Assembly (NCBI RefSeq): GCF_002205645.1
Contig: NZ_NIOF01000001.1
Coordinates: 124,001-188,000 of the forward strand
Direction: 5' to 3'
Source of the DNA: Roseateles aquatilis
GTDB lineage: Bacteria > Pseudomonadota > Gammaproteobacteria > Burkholderiales > Burkholderiaceae_C
Length of the DNA: 64,000 nt
The position numbers and the translations under genes were made by a program. Shown piece by piece: positions 46,292 through 54,453 of the stretch. The notes beneath the pieces were generated by a model. That model made no database searches and was not told the origin of the DNA. It was given only the letters and a program-made list of their open reading frames with translations. Positions within the stretch are counted from its first letter, which is position 1. Each line of letters begins with the position of its first letter.

Positions 46292-47092
46292 ATGACGCCC
46301 ATCCGACATCAACTCCGCCGCCTCGGCCGCGGCGCGCGCACCGCGCTGCTGGGCGCCTGCGCGCTGGCCACGACGCTGGCGCTGGCGCAGTCCAACGACG
46401 GCTGCGGCCCGCTCGAGAACAACTTCGGCCCCTACGACTATCGCGACTACAAGGACGCGCCGGCCAAGAACCGCGACAGCGGCGAGAGCTCGCCGCTGTT
46501 CCTGGTCGAAAGCGCCCACTTCCTGGACACCTGCGAGGCGATGGTCTACTGCGCCGCCGGCACGCCCGGCCGCGAGTTCGACTACACGCTGCGCGCCTTC
46601 CCCAACCACCACCGCGCGCTGGTGGCGATGATGCGGCTGGCCGCGCGCACCAAGACCGAGAAGGCCGTCGACGCGCGCTACACCGTCAGTTGCTACTTCA
46701 ACCGCGCGATGCGCTGGCGTCCCGACGACATCGTGGTGCGGCTGATCTACGTCGTCTATCTCAACGACAACGGCCGCACCGAGCTCGCCCGCCAGCAGGT
46801 GCGCGAGGCGCAGAAGCTCAACCCCGAGAACCCGTACAGCCTCTACAACCTCGGCATGGTCGCGCTGGACGTCAACGAGGTCGACATCGCCGTCGAGTCC
46901 GCCCGCAAGGCCTATGCCGCCGGCATGGCGCAGCCGATGCTCAAGCAGCGCCTGGTCGCGATCAAGCGCTGGACCGACGCCGACGAGCAGGCCTCGCAAC
47001 CGGGCGCCGCCGCCAGCGCGCCCGGAGCCCCCGCGTCCGCGCCGCCCGCCGCCACCGCGGCGTCCGCGCCCGCCCCGGCCGCCAGCCGATGA
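46292..47092 (+). CDS. secreted TPR protein of the glycan locus
   Basis: A 266-residue exported protein with a signal sequence (ALLGACALATTLALAQ, either signal peptidase I cleavage at LALA-Q or a weak lipobox LGAC) and a helical TPR region (ALVAMMRLAARTKTEK, LARQQVREAQKLNPENPYSL). The last 40 residues are a low-complexity Ala/Pro/Ser tail. Four Cys in the first half of the mature part (NDGCG, LDTCEAMVYCA and VSCYF) could form disulfides in the periplasm. A role in polysaccharide assembly is inferred from position only. The stop overlaps the next start. Confidence 0.75.
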   Translation: MTPIRHQLRRLGRGARTALLGACALATTLALAQSNDGCGPLENNFGPYDYRDYKDAPAKNRDSGESSPLFLVESAHFLDTCEAMVYCAAGTPGREFDYTLRAFPNHHRALVAMMRLAARTKTEKAVDARYTVSCYFNRAMRWRPDDIVVRLIYVVYLNDNGRTELARQQVREAQKLNPENPYSLYNLGMVALDVNEVDIAVESARKAYAAGMAQPMLKQRLVAIKRWTDADEQASQPGAAASAPGAPASAPPAATAASAPAPAASR

Positions 47093-48393
47093 GCGCGGCC
47101 GCCCCGCGTCCCGGGTCAGGCGCCGTCAGACCGTCCGTTGCAGGAGCCCCGCCCGTGACCGCGCCGATGATCCCCGCCCCGCGTCTGCCGGTCGTCGGCT
47201 GGAACACCTTCTCGGGTCCGGCCGAGGCGGCGGTGCCGACGCTGCTCGCGCATCCGCGCCACGTGCTCACGACCAGCGGTCGCGCCGCCATCCTGCTGGC
47301 GCTGGAGTGCCTGGCCGTCGGACCGGGCGACGTGGTGCTGCTGCCCACCTATCACTGCCCGACGATGGTCACGCCGGTGAAGACGCTGGGCGCCGAGGCC
47401 GTCTTCTATCCGATCGACGAGCGCGGCGCGCCGCGCCTGGACTGGTTGTCCGCGCATGTGCCGCCCCGGACCAAGGCGCTGCTGGTGCCGCATTACTTCG
47501 GCCTGCCGCAGACCATGGACGCGGTGCGCGCCTGGTGCGACAGCCGCGGCATCGCGCTGATCGAGGACTGCGCGCACGCGATGTTCGGCCGCAGCGGCGA
47601 GCGCCCGATCGGGTCCTGGGGCGACGTCTCCATCGCCAGCCTGACCAAGTTCTTCCCGACGCCCGAGGGCGGCGTGCTGGCGCTCAACCGCGCCGACCTG
47701 TCGCTGCCGGCGCTGACGCCGGCGTCGCGGATCGAGCAGGTCAAGGCCGCCTCCGACATCCTGCACATGGGCGCGAGCCACGACCGCCTGACCGGCCTGA
47801 ACGGCCTGATCCGCGGCGTCTTCGCGCTGCGCGGGCTGCTGCGCGGCGCGCCGCGCGGCCAGGCGACCCCGGTGCCCAGCCGCCACGGCGATCTGGACGA
47901 GGAGGAAGAGATCGACGCCAACATGGCGCTGATCGACCTGCCGCTGTCGCACCGGGCGCTGACGCGCGCCAGCGGCTGGATCTCGACGCGGGTGCCGCGG
48001 CGTCGCATCGTCGAATCCCGCCGCCGCAACTACGAGTTCTTCACCGCCGCCTTCGCCGGCTGCGAGGGCGTGCACGCGCTGCTGCCGGCGCTGCCGGCCG
48101 ACTGCGCGCCCTACGTCTTCCCGCTGTGGGTGCGCGCGCCCGATCCCGGCTACCTGGAGATGCGCCGCCTGGGCGTGCCGGTGTCGCGCTGGGACCGCCT
48201 GTGGCCCGGCGTGCCGGCGCTGCCCGGCGACGTCGGCAAGGCGTGGTCGCACCATGTGCTGCAGCTCGCCTGCCACCAGGACTTGACCGACGCGGACCTG
48301 CGCCGCATCGTCGAGCAGGTGAAGCGGTTGTTCACCGGCCCGGCACAGCCGGCCAACTCGGCCAACCCGGCTCGCCAGGCCCACGCGGCCTGA
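47089..48393 (+). CDS. DegT/DnrJ/EryC1-type aminotransferase
   Basis: A PLP-dependent sugar aminotransferase or related enzyme, 434 residues. The family pattern is VLTTSGRAAILLALECLAVG, VLLPTYHCPTMVTPV, LVPHYFGLPQ, LIEDCAHAMFG and the PLP lysine in IASLTKFFPTPEGG. It would supply an amino sugar for the repeat unit, although some members of this subgroup act on non-sugar keto compounds. ATG 47089 overlaps the previous stop (ATGA). An in-frame GTG at 47155 preceded by AGGAG is an alternative start that would remove 22 low-complexity residues. Confidence 0.85.
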   Translation: MSAAAPRPGSGAVRPSVAGAPPVTAPMIPAPRLPVVGWNTFSGPAEAAVPTLLAHPRHVLTTSGRAAILLALECLAVGPGDVVLLPTYHCPTMVTPVKTLGAEAVFYPIDERGAPRLDWLSAHVPPRTKALLVPHYFGLPQTMDAVRAWCDSRGIALIEDCAHAMFGRSGERPIGSWGDVSIASLTKFFPTPEGGVLALNRADLSLPALTPASRIEQVKAASDILHMGASHDRLTGLNGLIRGVFALRGLLRGAPRGQATPVPSRHGDLDEEEEIDANMALIDLPLSHRALTRASGWISTRVPRRRIVESRRRNYEFFTAAFAGCEGVHALLPALPADCAPYVFPLWVRAPDPGYLEMRRLGVPVSRWDRLWPGVPALPGDVGKAWSHHVLQLACHQDLTDADLRRIVEQVKRLFTGPAQPANSANPARQAHAA

Positions 48394-48407
48394 CGCCGAC
48401 CCCGCCC

Positions 48408-49682
48408 ATGAAGCGCGTCCTCATGATCTCCTTCCAGTTCCCGCCGATGGCGGGGACCAGCGGCGTGCAGCGCGCCTTGCGCTTCGCGCAGCAGTTGCCC
48501 GCGCAGGGCTGGGAGCCGAGCGTGCTGACGGCGCATCCGCGGGTTCATGAATACACCGGCGACGACCTCGTGGCCGAGATCCCCGCCGGCATGCCGGTGC
48601 GCCGCGCCTTCGCGCTGGACGCCGCCCGGCACCTGTCGATCGGGCGCCGTTATCCCGGCTTCCTGGCGCGGCCGGACCGCTGGCACAGCTGGCTGCTGGG
48701 CGCCGTGCCGGCCGGGCTGAAGCTGATCCGCGAGACGCGCCCGGACGCGCTCTGGAGCACCTACCCGATCCCGACCGCGCACCTGATCGGCTACTGGCTG
48801 TCCCGGCTCAGCGGCCTGCCCTGGGTCGCCGACTTCCGCGATCCGATGGCGCACGACGGCTACCCGGCCGATCCGGTGCTGTGGCAACGCTTCGCGGCGA
48901 TCGAGCGCCGGGTGTTCTCCCGCGCGACACGGTTCACCTTCACCACCCCGGGCGCGGCGCGGCTGTACGCGCGGCGCTTCCCCGAGGCCGCCGACCGCAT
49001 CCGCGTGATCGAGAACGGCTACAGCGAGGACGCCTTCCAGCAGGCCGAGCGCGCGCTGCGCGACGCCGCCCCGGCCGCGCCCGCCGGCCCGCGCGTGCTG
49101 CTGCACAGCGGCATCGTCTATCCCGACTGGCGCAGCCCGGTGCGCCTGTTCGAGGCGCTGGCCGCCGCCAAGGCCGAGGGCCGCGTCGACGCCGCGCGGC
49201 TGCGGCTGCGGCTGCGCGCCTCGGCGCACGACGACTTCCTGCGCGCGATGGCGCGGGCCCACGGCATCGAGGACCTGGTCGAGCTGGCGCCGCCGCTGCC
49301 CTATGCCGACGCGCTGGCGGAGATGCTGCGCGCCGACGGCCTGCTGCTGCTGCAGTCCAACGACTGCAACGACCAGATCCCCGCCAAGGCCTACGAGTAC
49401 CTGCGCGCCCGCCGCCCGATCCTGACGCTGGCCGATCCGGCCGGCGACACCGCCCAGCTGATGCGCCGCGCCGGCCTGCCCCACCAGGCGGCGCTGGAGG
49501 ACGGCCCGGGCGTGGACGCCGCCTTGCGCCGTTTCCTGGACGACCTGTTCGATGCCCGCGCCGCGTTACCCGCGCCGCAGGCCGTCGCCGCCGCCTCGCG
49601 TGAGTCCCGCACCGGCGAACTCGCCCGCGTGCTCGACGAGGTCGGCGCCCCTTCCATGCCCACCGCCGAAGCCCGCCCATGA
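48408..49682 (+). CDS. glycosyltransferase (GT4-like)
   Basis: A 424-residue GT-B glycosyltransferase. The N-terminal half starts MKRVLMISFQFPPMAGTSGV (donor/acceptor loop), followed by STYPIPTAHLIGYWLSRLSG and VADFRDPMAHDGYP. The C-terminal half has LLLLQSNDCNDQIPAKAYEY and LRARRPILTLADPAG, the family-4 nucleotide-sugar site. It adds a sugar to the lipid-linked repeat unit in the cytoplasm; donor and linkage are not predictable. The last 30 residues are Ala/Pro-rich. The stop overlaps the FemAB-like gene start. Confidence 0.88.
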   Translation: MKRVLMISFQFPPMAGTSGVQRALRFAQQLPAQGWEPSVLTAHPRVHEYTGDDLVAEIPAGMPVRRAFALDAARHLSIGRRYPGFLARPDRWHSWLLGAVPAGLKLIRETRPDALWSTYPIPTAHLIGYWLSRLSGLPWVADFRDPMAHDGYPADPVLWQRFAAIERRVFSRATRFTFTTPGAARLYARRFPEAADRIRVIENGYSEDAFQQAERALRDAAPAAPAGPRVLLHSGIVYPDWRSPVRLFEALAAAKAEGRVDAARLRLRLRASAHDDFLRAMARAHGIEDLVELAPPLPYADALAEMLRADGLLLLQSNDCNDQIPAKAYEYLRARRPILTLADPAGDTAQLMRRAGLPHQAALEDGPGVDAALRRFLDDLFDARAALPAPQAVAAASRESRTGELARVLDEVGAPSMPTAEARP

Positions 49683-50833
49683 CCTGGACGCTGTACCCCC
49701 TGCCCGACGCCGCCGCCTTTGCCCCGCATGCCGCCGCGTGGGACGCGCTGCAGGCGCGTGTCGCCGGCCTGCCGTTCCTGGAGAGCGGCTTCATCGCACC
49801 GCTGCTGTCCGTCTTCGGCACCGGCCGCGAGCGCCTGGCGCTGCACGGCGACCCCAAGGCGCCGGACGCCGCGGCCATCGTCGTCAAGAGCGGCCGCGGC
49901 CAATGGGCCACCTTCCAGCCTTCGCAGCTGCCGCTGGGCGCGTGGCTGAGCGCGCCGGAAGCGCCGCTGGAGCCGCTTGCCGCCGGCCTGCTGCGCGCGC
50001 TGCCCGAGCCCGCGCTGGCGCTGGGCCTGACGCAGATCGACAGCCTGCACCACCCGCGCGCCGCGGACCAGGCGCGCTGGCGCGGCCAGGACTACATCGA
50101 CACCGCCTGGGTCGACCTGGACGGCGACTTCGAGACCTATTGGGAAGCGCGCGGCAAGAACCTGCGCCAGAACCTGCGCAAGCAGCAGAAGAAGCTGGAC
50201 ACCGCCGGCACCGTCACCCGCATCGAATGCCTGACCCGGCCCGAGGACGTGGCCCCCGCGCTGGCGCACTACGGCCGGCTGGAGGCCAGCGGCTGGAAGG
50301 GCCAGGAAGGCACCGCGATCGCGCCGGGCCATCCGCAGTACGAGTTCTACCGGACCATGCTGGAAGCCTTCGCCCACCAGCACCGCGCCCGCATCTACCA
50401 GTACTGGTTCGACGACCAGGTCGTGTCGATGGACCTGTGCATCGAGGCCGGCGCCAAGATCGTCATCCTCAAGACGGCCTACGACGAAGCGCACAAGGCC
50501 GTGTCGCCGTCGACGCTGATGCGGCAGCTGCAGTTCCAGCAGCTGTTCGAGGCCGCGGCCGCGGGCGGCCCGATCCGCCGCATCGAGTTCTACGGCAAGG
50601 TCATGGAGTGGCACACCCGCTGGACCGCCACCGCCCGGCCGATCTATCACGCCACGCGTTACCGCTGGCGCTGGGTGCCCGCCCTCAAGCGGCTGCTGAG
50701 CGGCGACGCGCCCGTCGCCGACGGCGCGTCCGACCCCACGCCCACAGCCGCGTCCGCCGCGGCGCCCGACGCCCCCACCGAGGCCGCGCCGGCGCCCGGC
50801 GCGCGAGCGCAAGCCCAGGGAGCCCCCCAATGA
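49679..50833 (+). CDS. FemAB/BioF2-like GNAT acyltransferase
   Basis: A 384-residue protein with the double-GNAT pattern of FemAB-like and CelD/BcsL acetyltransferases: GKNLRQNLRKQQKKLDTAG (basic helix), EGTAIAPGHPQYEFYRTMLE, ARIYQYWFDDQVVSMDLCIE and KTAYDEAHKAVSPSTLM. FemAB proteins transfer aminoacyl groups from tRNA and related proteins acylate sugars. Next to a decarboxylase, ligase and carrier protein, a role in attaching an amino acid or acyl group to the glycan is possible. The C-terminal 50 residues are a low-complexity Ala/Pro tail. It is linked by ATGA to both neighbours. Confidence 0.82.
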   Translation: MTWTLYPLPDAAAFAPHAAAWDALQARVAGLPFLESGFIAPLLSVFGTGRERLALHGDPKAPDAAAIVVKSGRGQWATFQPSQLPLGAWLSAPEAPLEPLAAGLLRALPEPALALGLTQIDSLHHPRAADQARWRGQDYIDTAWVDLDGDFETYWEARGKNLRQNLRKQQKKLDTAGTVTRIECLTRPEDVAPALAHYGRLEASGWKGQEGTAIAPGHPQYEFYRTMLEAFAHQHRARIYQYWFDDQVVSMDLCIEAGAKIVILKTAYDEAHKAVSPSTLMRQLQFQQLFEAAAAGGPIRRIEFYGKVMEWHTRWTATARPIYHATRYRWRWVPALKRLLSGDAPVADGASDPTPTAASAAAPDAPTEAAPAPGARAQAQGAPQ

Positions 50834-51888
50834 GCCACATCCCCTCCGCCGCCCCGGCGCCGTCCGCCGCGCAGGTCACGTCGACGGCGCCGATCGCGCG
50901 GATAGCCGTCGTCATCCCCCACTTCCAGCGCCAGCCCGGCCTGCTGGCCAAGGCGCTGGCGTCGGCCTTCGCGCAGACGATCGCCGACCGCATCCACGTC
51001 ATCGTCGTCGACGACGAGTCGCCGATCAGCGCGCAGTCCGAGGTCGACGCCCACCCCGAGTTCCCCCGCCACCAGCTCACCGTGCACCGCAAGGCCAACG
51101 GCGGCGCCGGCTCGGCGCGCAACAAGGCGCTGGACCTGGTGCCGCCCGGCACCACCCACGTCGCCTACCTGGACTCCGACGACGACTGGCGGCCGCATCA
51201 CCTGGAGAACGCGCTGGCGGTGATGGGCGACCGCTTCGACGCCTACTTCGCCGACTGGTGGTCCTTCAACTACCCGGACCAGACCAACTTCGAGCGCATC
51301 GGCACGCTGGACAAGCCGCACACCGCCGTCAGCACGCAGCCGCCCGGCTTCGACCTGGGCGTGTCGCCGCTGGAGCACATCCTGAGCGACGGCGGCGGCG
51401 TGATCCAGACCTCCACCGTCGTCTACCGCTTCGACCGCTTCCCGCAGTTGCGCTTCCGCGAGGAGTTCTTCAACGGCCAGGACTTCTTCTTCTGGATGGA
51501 CCTGGGCGCCGGCGGCGCGACCTTCTGCTTCTCCACCGCGGTGGACTGCAACAACGGCGAAGGCATCAACATCTACCAGGGCGCCGGCTGGGGCACGGAG
51601 CGCTCGCTGAACCGGCTGCGCAACGAGCTGTTCGTGTGGACCTCGGTGCCGCGTTTCTACCGGCTCACCGACACGCAGCACCGCAACAACCAGCGCACCA
51701 TCCGCAACCTGCAGCAGGACGTGGTGCGCGACCTGCTGCACCGCGTGCGCCACGGCAAGTCGATCAACATGAAGCTGGTGAAGGACATCCTGCGCTTCGA
51801 TCCGACCGTCGTGTTCTTCGCGGCGTCGGTGCCGTTCCGGGTGCTGGGCGAGAAGCTCTTCCGCCGCTCCGGGAGCGCCCCCGCATGA
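50830..51888 (+). CDS. family 2 glycosyltransferase
   Basis: A 352-residue GT-A enzyme: IAVVIPHFQRQPGLLAKALA, VIVVDDESP, NGGAGSARNKALD and the metal-binding AYLDSDDDW (D-X-D). GQDFFFWMDLG is the likely catalytic region. The C-terminal 80 residues are helical and partly hydrophobic. It extends the lipid-linked repeat unit. Its start overlaps the previous stop. The downstream flippase gene is reached through a nine-codon bridge (51885-51914). Confidence 0.88.
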   Translation: MSHIPSAAPAPSAAQVTSTAPIARIAVVIPHFQRQPGLLAKALASAFAQTIADRIHVIVVDDESPISAQSEVDAHPEFPRHQLTVHRKANGGAGSARNKALDLVPPGTTHVAYLDSDDDWRPHHLENALAVMGDRFDAYFADWWSFNYPDQTNFERIGTLDKPHTAVSTQPPGFDLGVSPLEHILSDGGGVIQTSTVVYRFDRFPQLRFREEFFNGQDFFFWMDLGAGGATFCFSTAVDCNNGEGINIYQGAGWGTERSLNRLRNELFVWTSVPRFYRLTDTQHRNNQRTIRNLQQDVVRDLLHRVRHGKSINMKLVKDILRFDPTVVFFAASVPFRVLGEKLFRRSGSAPA

Positions 51889-51910
51889 ACGCCACCCGCG
51901 GGAGCCGCGC

Positions 51911-53362
51911 GTGAACGCCAAGGTCCGGGGCGCCCTCGTCTGGTCCTTCGCGGAGCGCTACGCGAGCCTGCTGGTCAACATCGGCTCCACGATGGCGCTG
52001 GCGCGCCTGCTGACGCCGCAGGAGATCGGCATCTACTCGGTCTGCGCCGCGTTCGTCACCATCGCCACGGTGCTGCGCGACTTCGGCATCAGCGAGTACC
52101 TGATCCAGGAGAAGGAGCTCACCGAGGACAAGATGCGCGCCGCCTATGCCGGCGCGATCGCGATCGGCTGGTCGGTCGGCCTGGTGGCGATGCTGGCCCG
52201 CCATCCGCTGGCGGTCTACCTGAAGGAGCCGGCGGTGATCGAGGTCATCGGCATCCTGGCGCTGAACTTCGCCATCCTGCCCTTCGCGTCGCCGGCCTTC
52301 GCGCTGCTGAACCGGAACATGGAGTTCCGCAAGATCTTCATCATCCAGTTCTCGTCGTCGATGGTGCATGCCTGCACCGGCGTGCTGCTGGCGATGCACG
52401 GCTACGGCTTCCGCAGCCTGGCCTGGGCCAGCGTGGCCAACACCACCTTCCAGGCGCTGCTGCTGCTGATCATGCGTCCGCCGGGCACGCTGCTGCTGCC
52501 GGGGGTGAAGGGGCTCAAGCATGTCTTCGGCTACGGCTCGTTCTTCGTCACCAGCCGGCTGATCGAGACCTTCACGCGCAACGCCCATGAGTTCATCATC
52601 GCGCGCCAGTTCGGCCTGACCTCGGTCGGCCTGTTCAGCCGCGCGCTGGGCCTGCTGGAGATGTTCTACACGAACGTCACCTCGGCGGTGCTGCGCGTGG
52701 CCACGCCGGCCTTCGCCAACCACCACCGCCAAGGCGGCGACCTGCCCGCGCTGTATGCGCAGGGCACGGCGATGATGACCGCGATCGCCTGGCCGTTCTT
52801 CGGCTTCGTGGCGCTGATGGCGGGGGACATCATCCGCGTGCTGTTCGGTCCGCAATGGGACGAGGCCGCGCCAATCTGCACGCTGCTGGCGCTGGCGATC
52901 ATGCCGACCTACCTGTACAGCCTGGGGCCCAACATCCTGGGCGCCACCGGCAACGTGTCCAAGCGGCTGCGCATCACGCTGCTGTACAGCCCCGTGCATC
53001 TGGTGGTGCTGCTGATCGCGTCGCGCATCAGCCTGCCGGTGCTGGCGGCGTCGTGGGTGGTGAGCCACCTGGTGGCGCTGGCGCTCTACGTCTATTACCT
53101 GCGCACGCTGCTGAACACGACGGTGCGCACGCTGCTCGGCCCCAGCCTGCGCAGCGCGCTGGTGGCCGCCGGCTCGATCGCGGCGCAGGCGGTGGTGGCG
53201 CAGACCTCGCACCATTACCAGCTGCCGCTGCTGATCGGCCTGCTGCTGACCGGCGCCGCCGGCCTGGCCGGGCTGCTGGTGACGGCCCAGGCGCTGCATC
53301 ATCCGCTCGCGCACGAGGTGATGCGCGCCCTGCAACATGTCCGCAAGCGGGCCCTGCCATGA
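51911..53362 (+). CDS. Wzx-type polysaccharide flippase (MOP superfamily)
   Basis: A 483-residue membrane protein with about 12-14 helices. The N-terminus (GALVWSFAERYASLLVNIGS, TMALARLLTPQEIGIYSVCA) and RQFGLTSVGLFSRALGLLEM are typical of WzxC-like oligosaccharide exporters, which move the lipid-linked unit across the inner membrane. The start is GTG 51911 with GGGAG 7 bases upstream. The stop overlaps the next glycosyltransferase (ATGA). With the O-ligase at 58.7-60.1 kb it suggests Wzx-dependent assembly; a Wzy/Wzz/Wza set is not in view. Confidence 0.9.
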   Translation: MNAKVRGALVWSFAERYASLLVNIGSTMALARLLTPQEIGIYSVCAAFVTIATVLRDFGISEYLIQEKELTEDKMRAAYAGAIAIGWSVGLVAMLARHPLAVYLKEPAVIEVIGILALNFAILPFASPAFALLNRNMEFRKIFIIQFSSSMVHACTGVLLAMHGYGFRSLAWASVANTTFQALLLLIMRPPGTLLLPGVKGLKHVFGYGSFFVTSRLIETFTRNAHEFIIARQFGLTSVGLFSRALGLLEMFYTNVTSAVLRVATPAFANHHRQGGDLPALYAQGTAMMTAIAWPFFGFVALMAGDIIRVLFGPQWDEAAPICTLLALAIMPTYLYSLGPNILGATGNVSKRLRITLLYSPVHLVVLLIASRISLPVLAASWVVSHLVALALYVYYLRTLLNTTVRTLLGPSLRSALVAAGSIAAQAVVAQTSHHYQLPLLIGLLLTGAAGLAGLLVTAQALHHPLAHEVMRALQHVRKRALP

Positions 53363-54453
53363 CGCACCCTGCCACGCCCCCCGTCCTGCCGCCCTCCCTG
53401 CCCGACGTCGCCTGCGTGATCGTCAGCTTCAACGGCGCCCCGTGGATGGCCGACTGCCTGCGCGCGCTGCGCGCCAGCACCGTGCCGCTGCGCGTGATCG
53501 TCGTCGACAACGCTTCCGGGGACGACACCCGCGACATCGTCGGCCGCTTCCCCGAGGCGACGCTGCTGCCGCAGGCGGAGAACCTCGGCTTCGGCCGTGC
53601 CAACAACATCGGCATCGCGCGCGCGCTGGCCGACGGCGCACAGCAGGTCTTCATCCTGAACCAGGATACGGTGCTCGCGCCCGACGCGATCGAGCACCTG
53701 CGGCGCGAAGCCGCGGCCGACGCCAGCCTGGGCATCCTGTGCCCGCTGCAACTGGACGGCGACGGCGGCGCGATGGACCCGACCTTCCTGCGCTACTACG
53801 CCGCGCCGCATGCCACGGCCTACCTGACCGACGCGGTCATGGGCCGCCCGCTCGCCGGCCACTACCGCGCGCACTCGCTGCCGGCGGCGGCGTGGCTTCT
53901 GACGCGCGAGTTCCTGGAGCAGGTCGGCGGCTTCGACCCGCTGTTCTTCCTCTATTGCGAGGACGACGACCTCTGCGCCCGCGCGCGCCATCACGGCTTC
54001 GGCATCGCGCTGGTGCCGACGGCCACCTTCCGCCATCTGCGCGGCTTCCATGTGCCGGCCTCGTCGGAGCCCACCGGCAAGCGCTTCAGGAAGCGCCGCT
54101 CGCGGCTGCGCTCCATCGTCGTCAACGAGATCAAGAAGCCGGAAGGCCGCTTCGGCCGCAACGTCTGGTACGCGCTGGCGTCGCAGACGTTGCAGGGCGC
54201 GATGCAGCTGTTCGTCTACTTCAACTGGCTGGAGGCCGTCGCCGGCTGGGCGGCCGTGCTGCGCGTGCTGCCCGAGGTGCCGCGCATCCGCCGCCACCGC
54301 GACGCCTGCCTCACGCGCGGCCCGCATTGGCTGGACCTGCCGGCGACGGCGCCCTTGCCTGCCACCGCCTCCTCGCCTGCCACCGCGCCCCGCGCCTCGA
54401 CCGATCCCGCCGATCCTTCGTCCGCTTCCCCGACCCGGCCCGTACAACAATGA
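53359..54453 (+). CDS. family 2 glycosyltransferase (rhamnosyltransferase-like)
   Basis: A 364-residue GT-A enzyme with CVIVSFNGAPWMADCLRALR, VIVVDNASGDDTR, NLGFGRANNIG, FILNQDTVL and FDPLFFLYCEDDDLCARARH, the pattern of WbbL/RfbF-type rhamnosyltransferases, although the donor is uncertain. The last 40 residues are a Pro/Ala/Thr/Ser repeat-like tail (PATAPLPATASSPATAP). It is joined by ATGA overlaps to the flippase upstream and the asparagine-synthetase homologue downstream. Confidence 0.88.
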   Translation: MTHPATPPVLPPSLPDVACVIVSFNGAPWMADCLRALRASTVPLRVIVVDNASGDDTRDIVGRFPEATLLPQAENLGFGRANNIGIARALADGAQQVFILNQDTVLAPDAIEHLRREAAADASLGILCPLQLDGDGGAMDPTFLRYYAAPHATAYLTDAVMGRPLAGHYRAHSLPAAAWLLTREFLEQVGGFDPLFFLYCEDDDLCARARHHGFGIALVPTATFRHLRGFHVPASSEPTGKRFRKRRSRLRSIVVNEIKKPEGRFGRNVWYALASQTLQGAMQLFVYFNWLEAVAGWAAVLRVLPEVPRIRRHRDACLTRGPHWLDLPATAPLPATASSPATAPRASTDPADPSSASPTRPVQQ

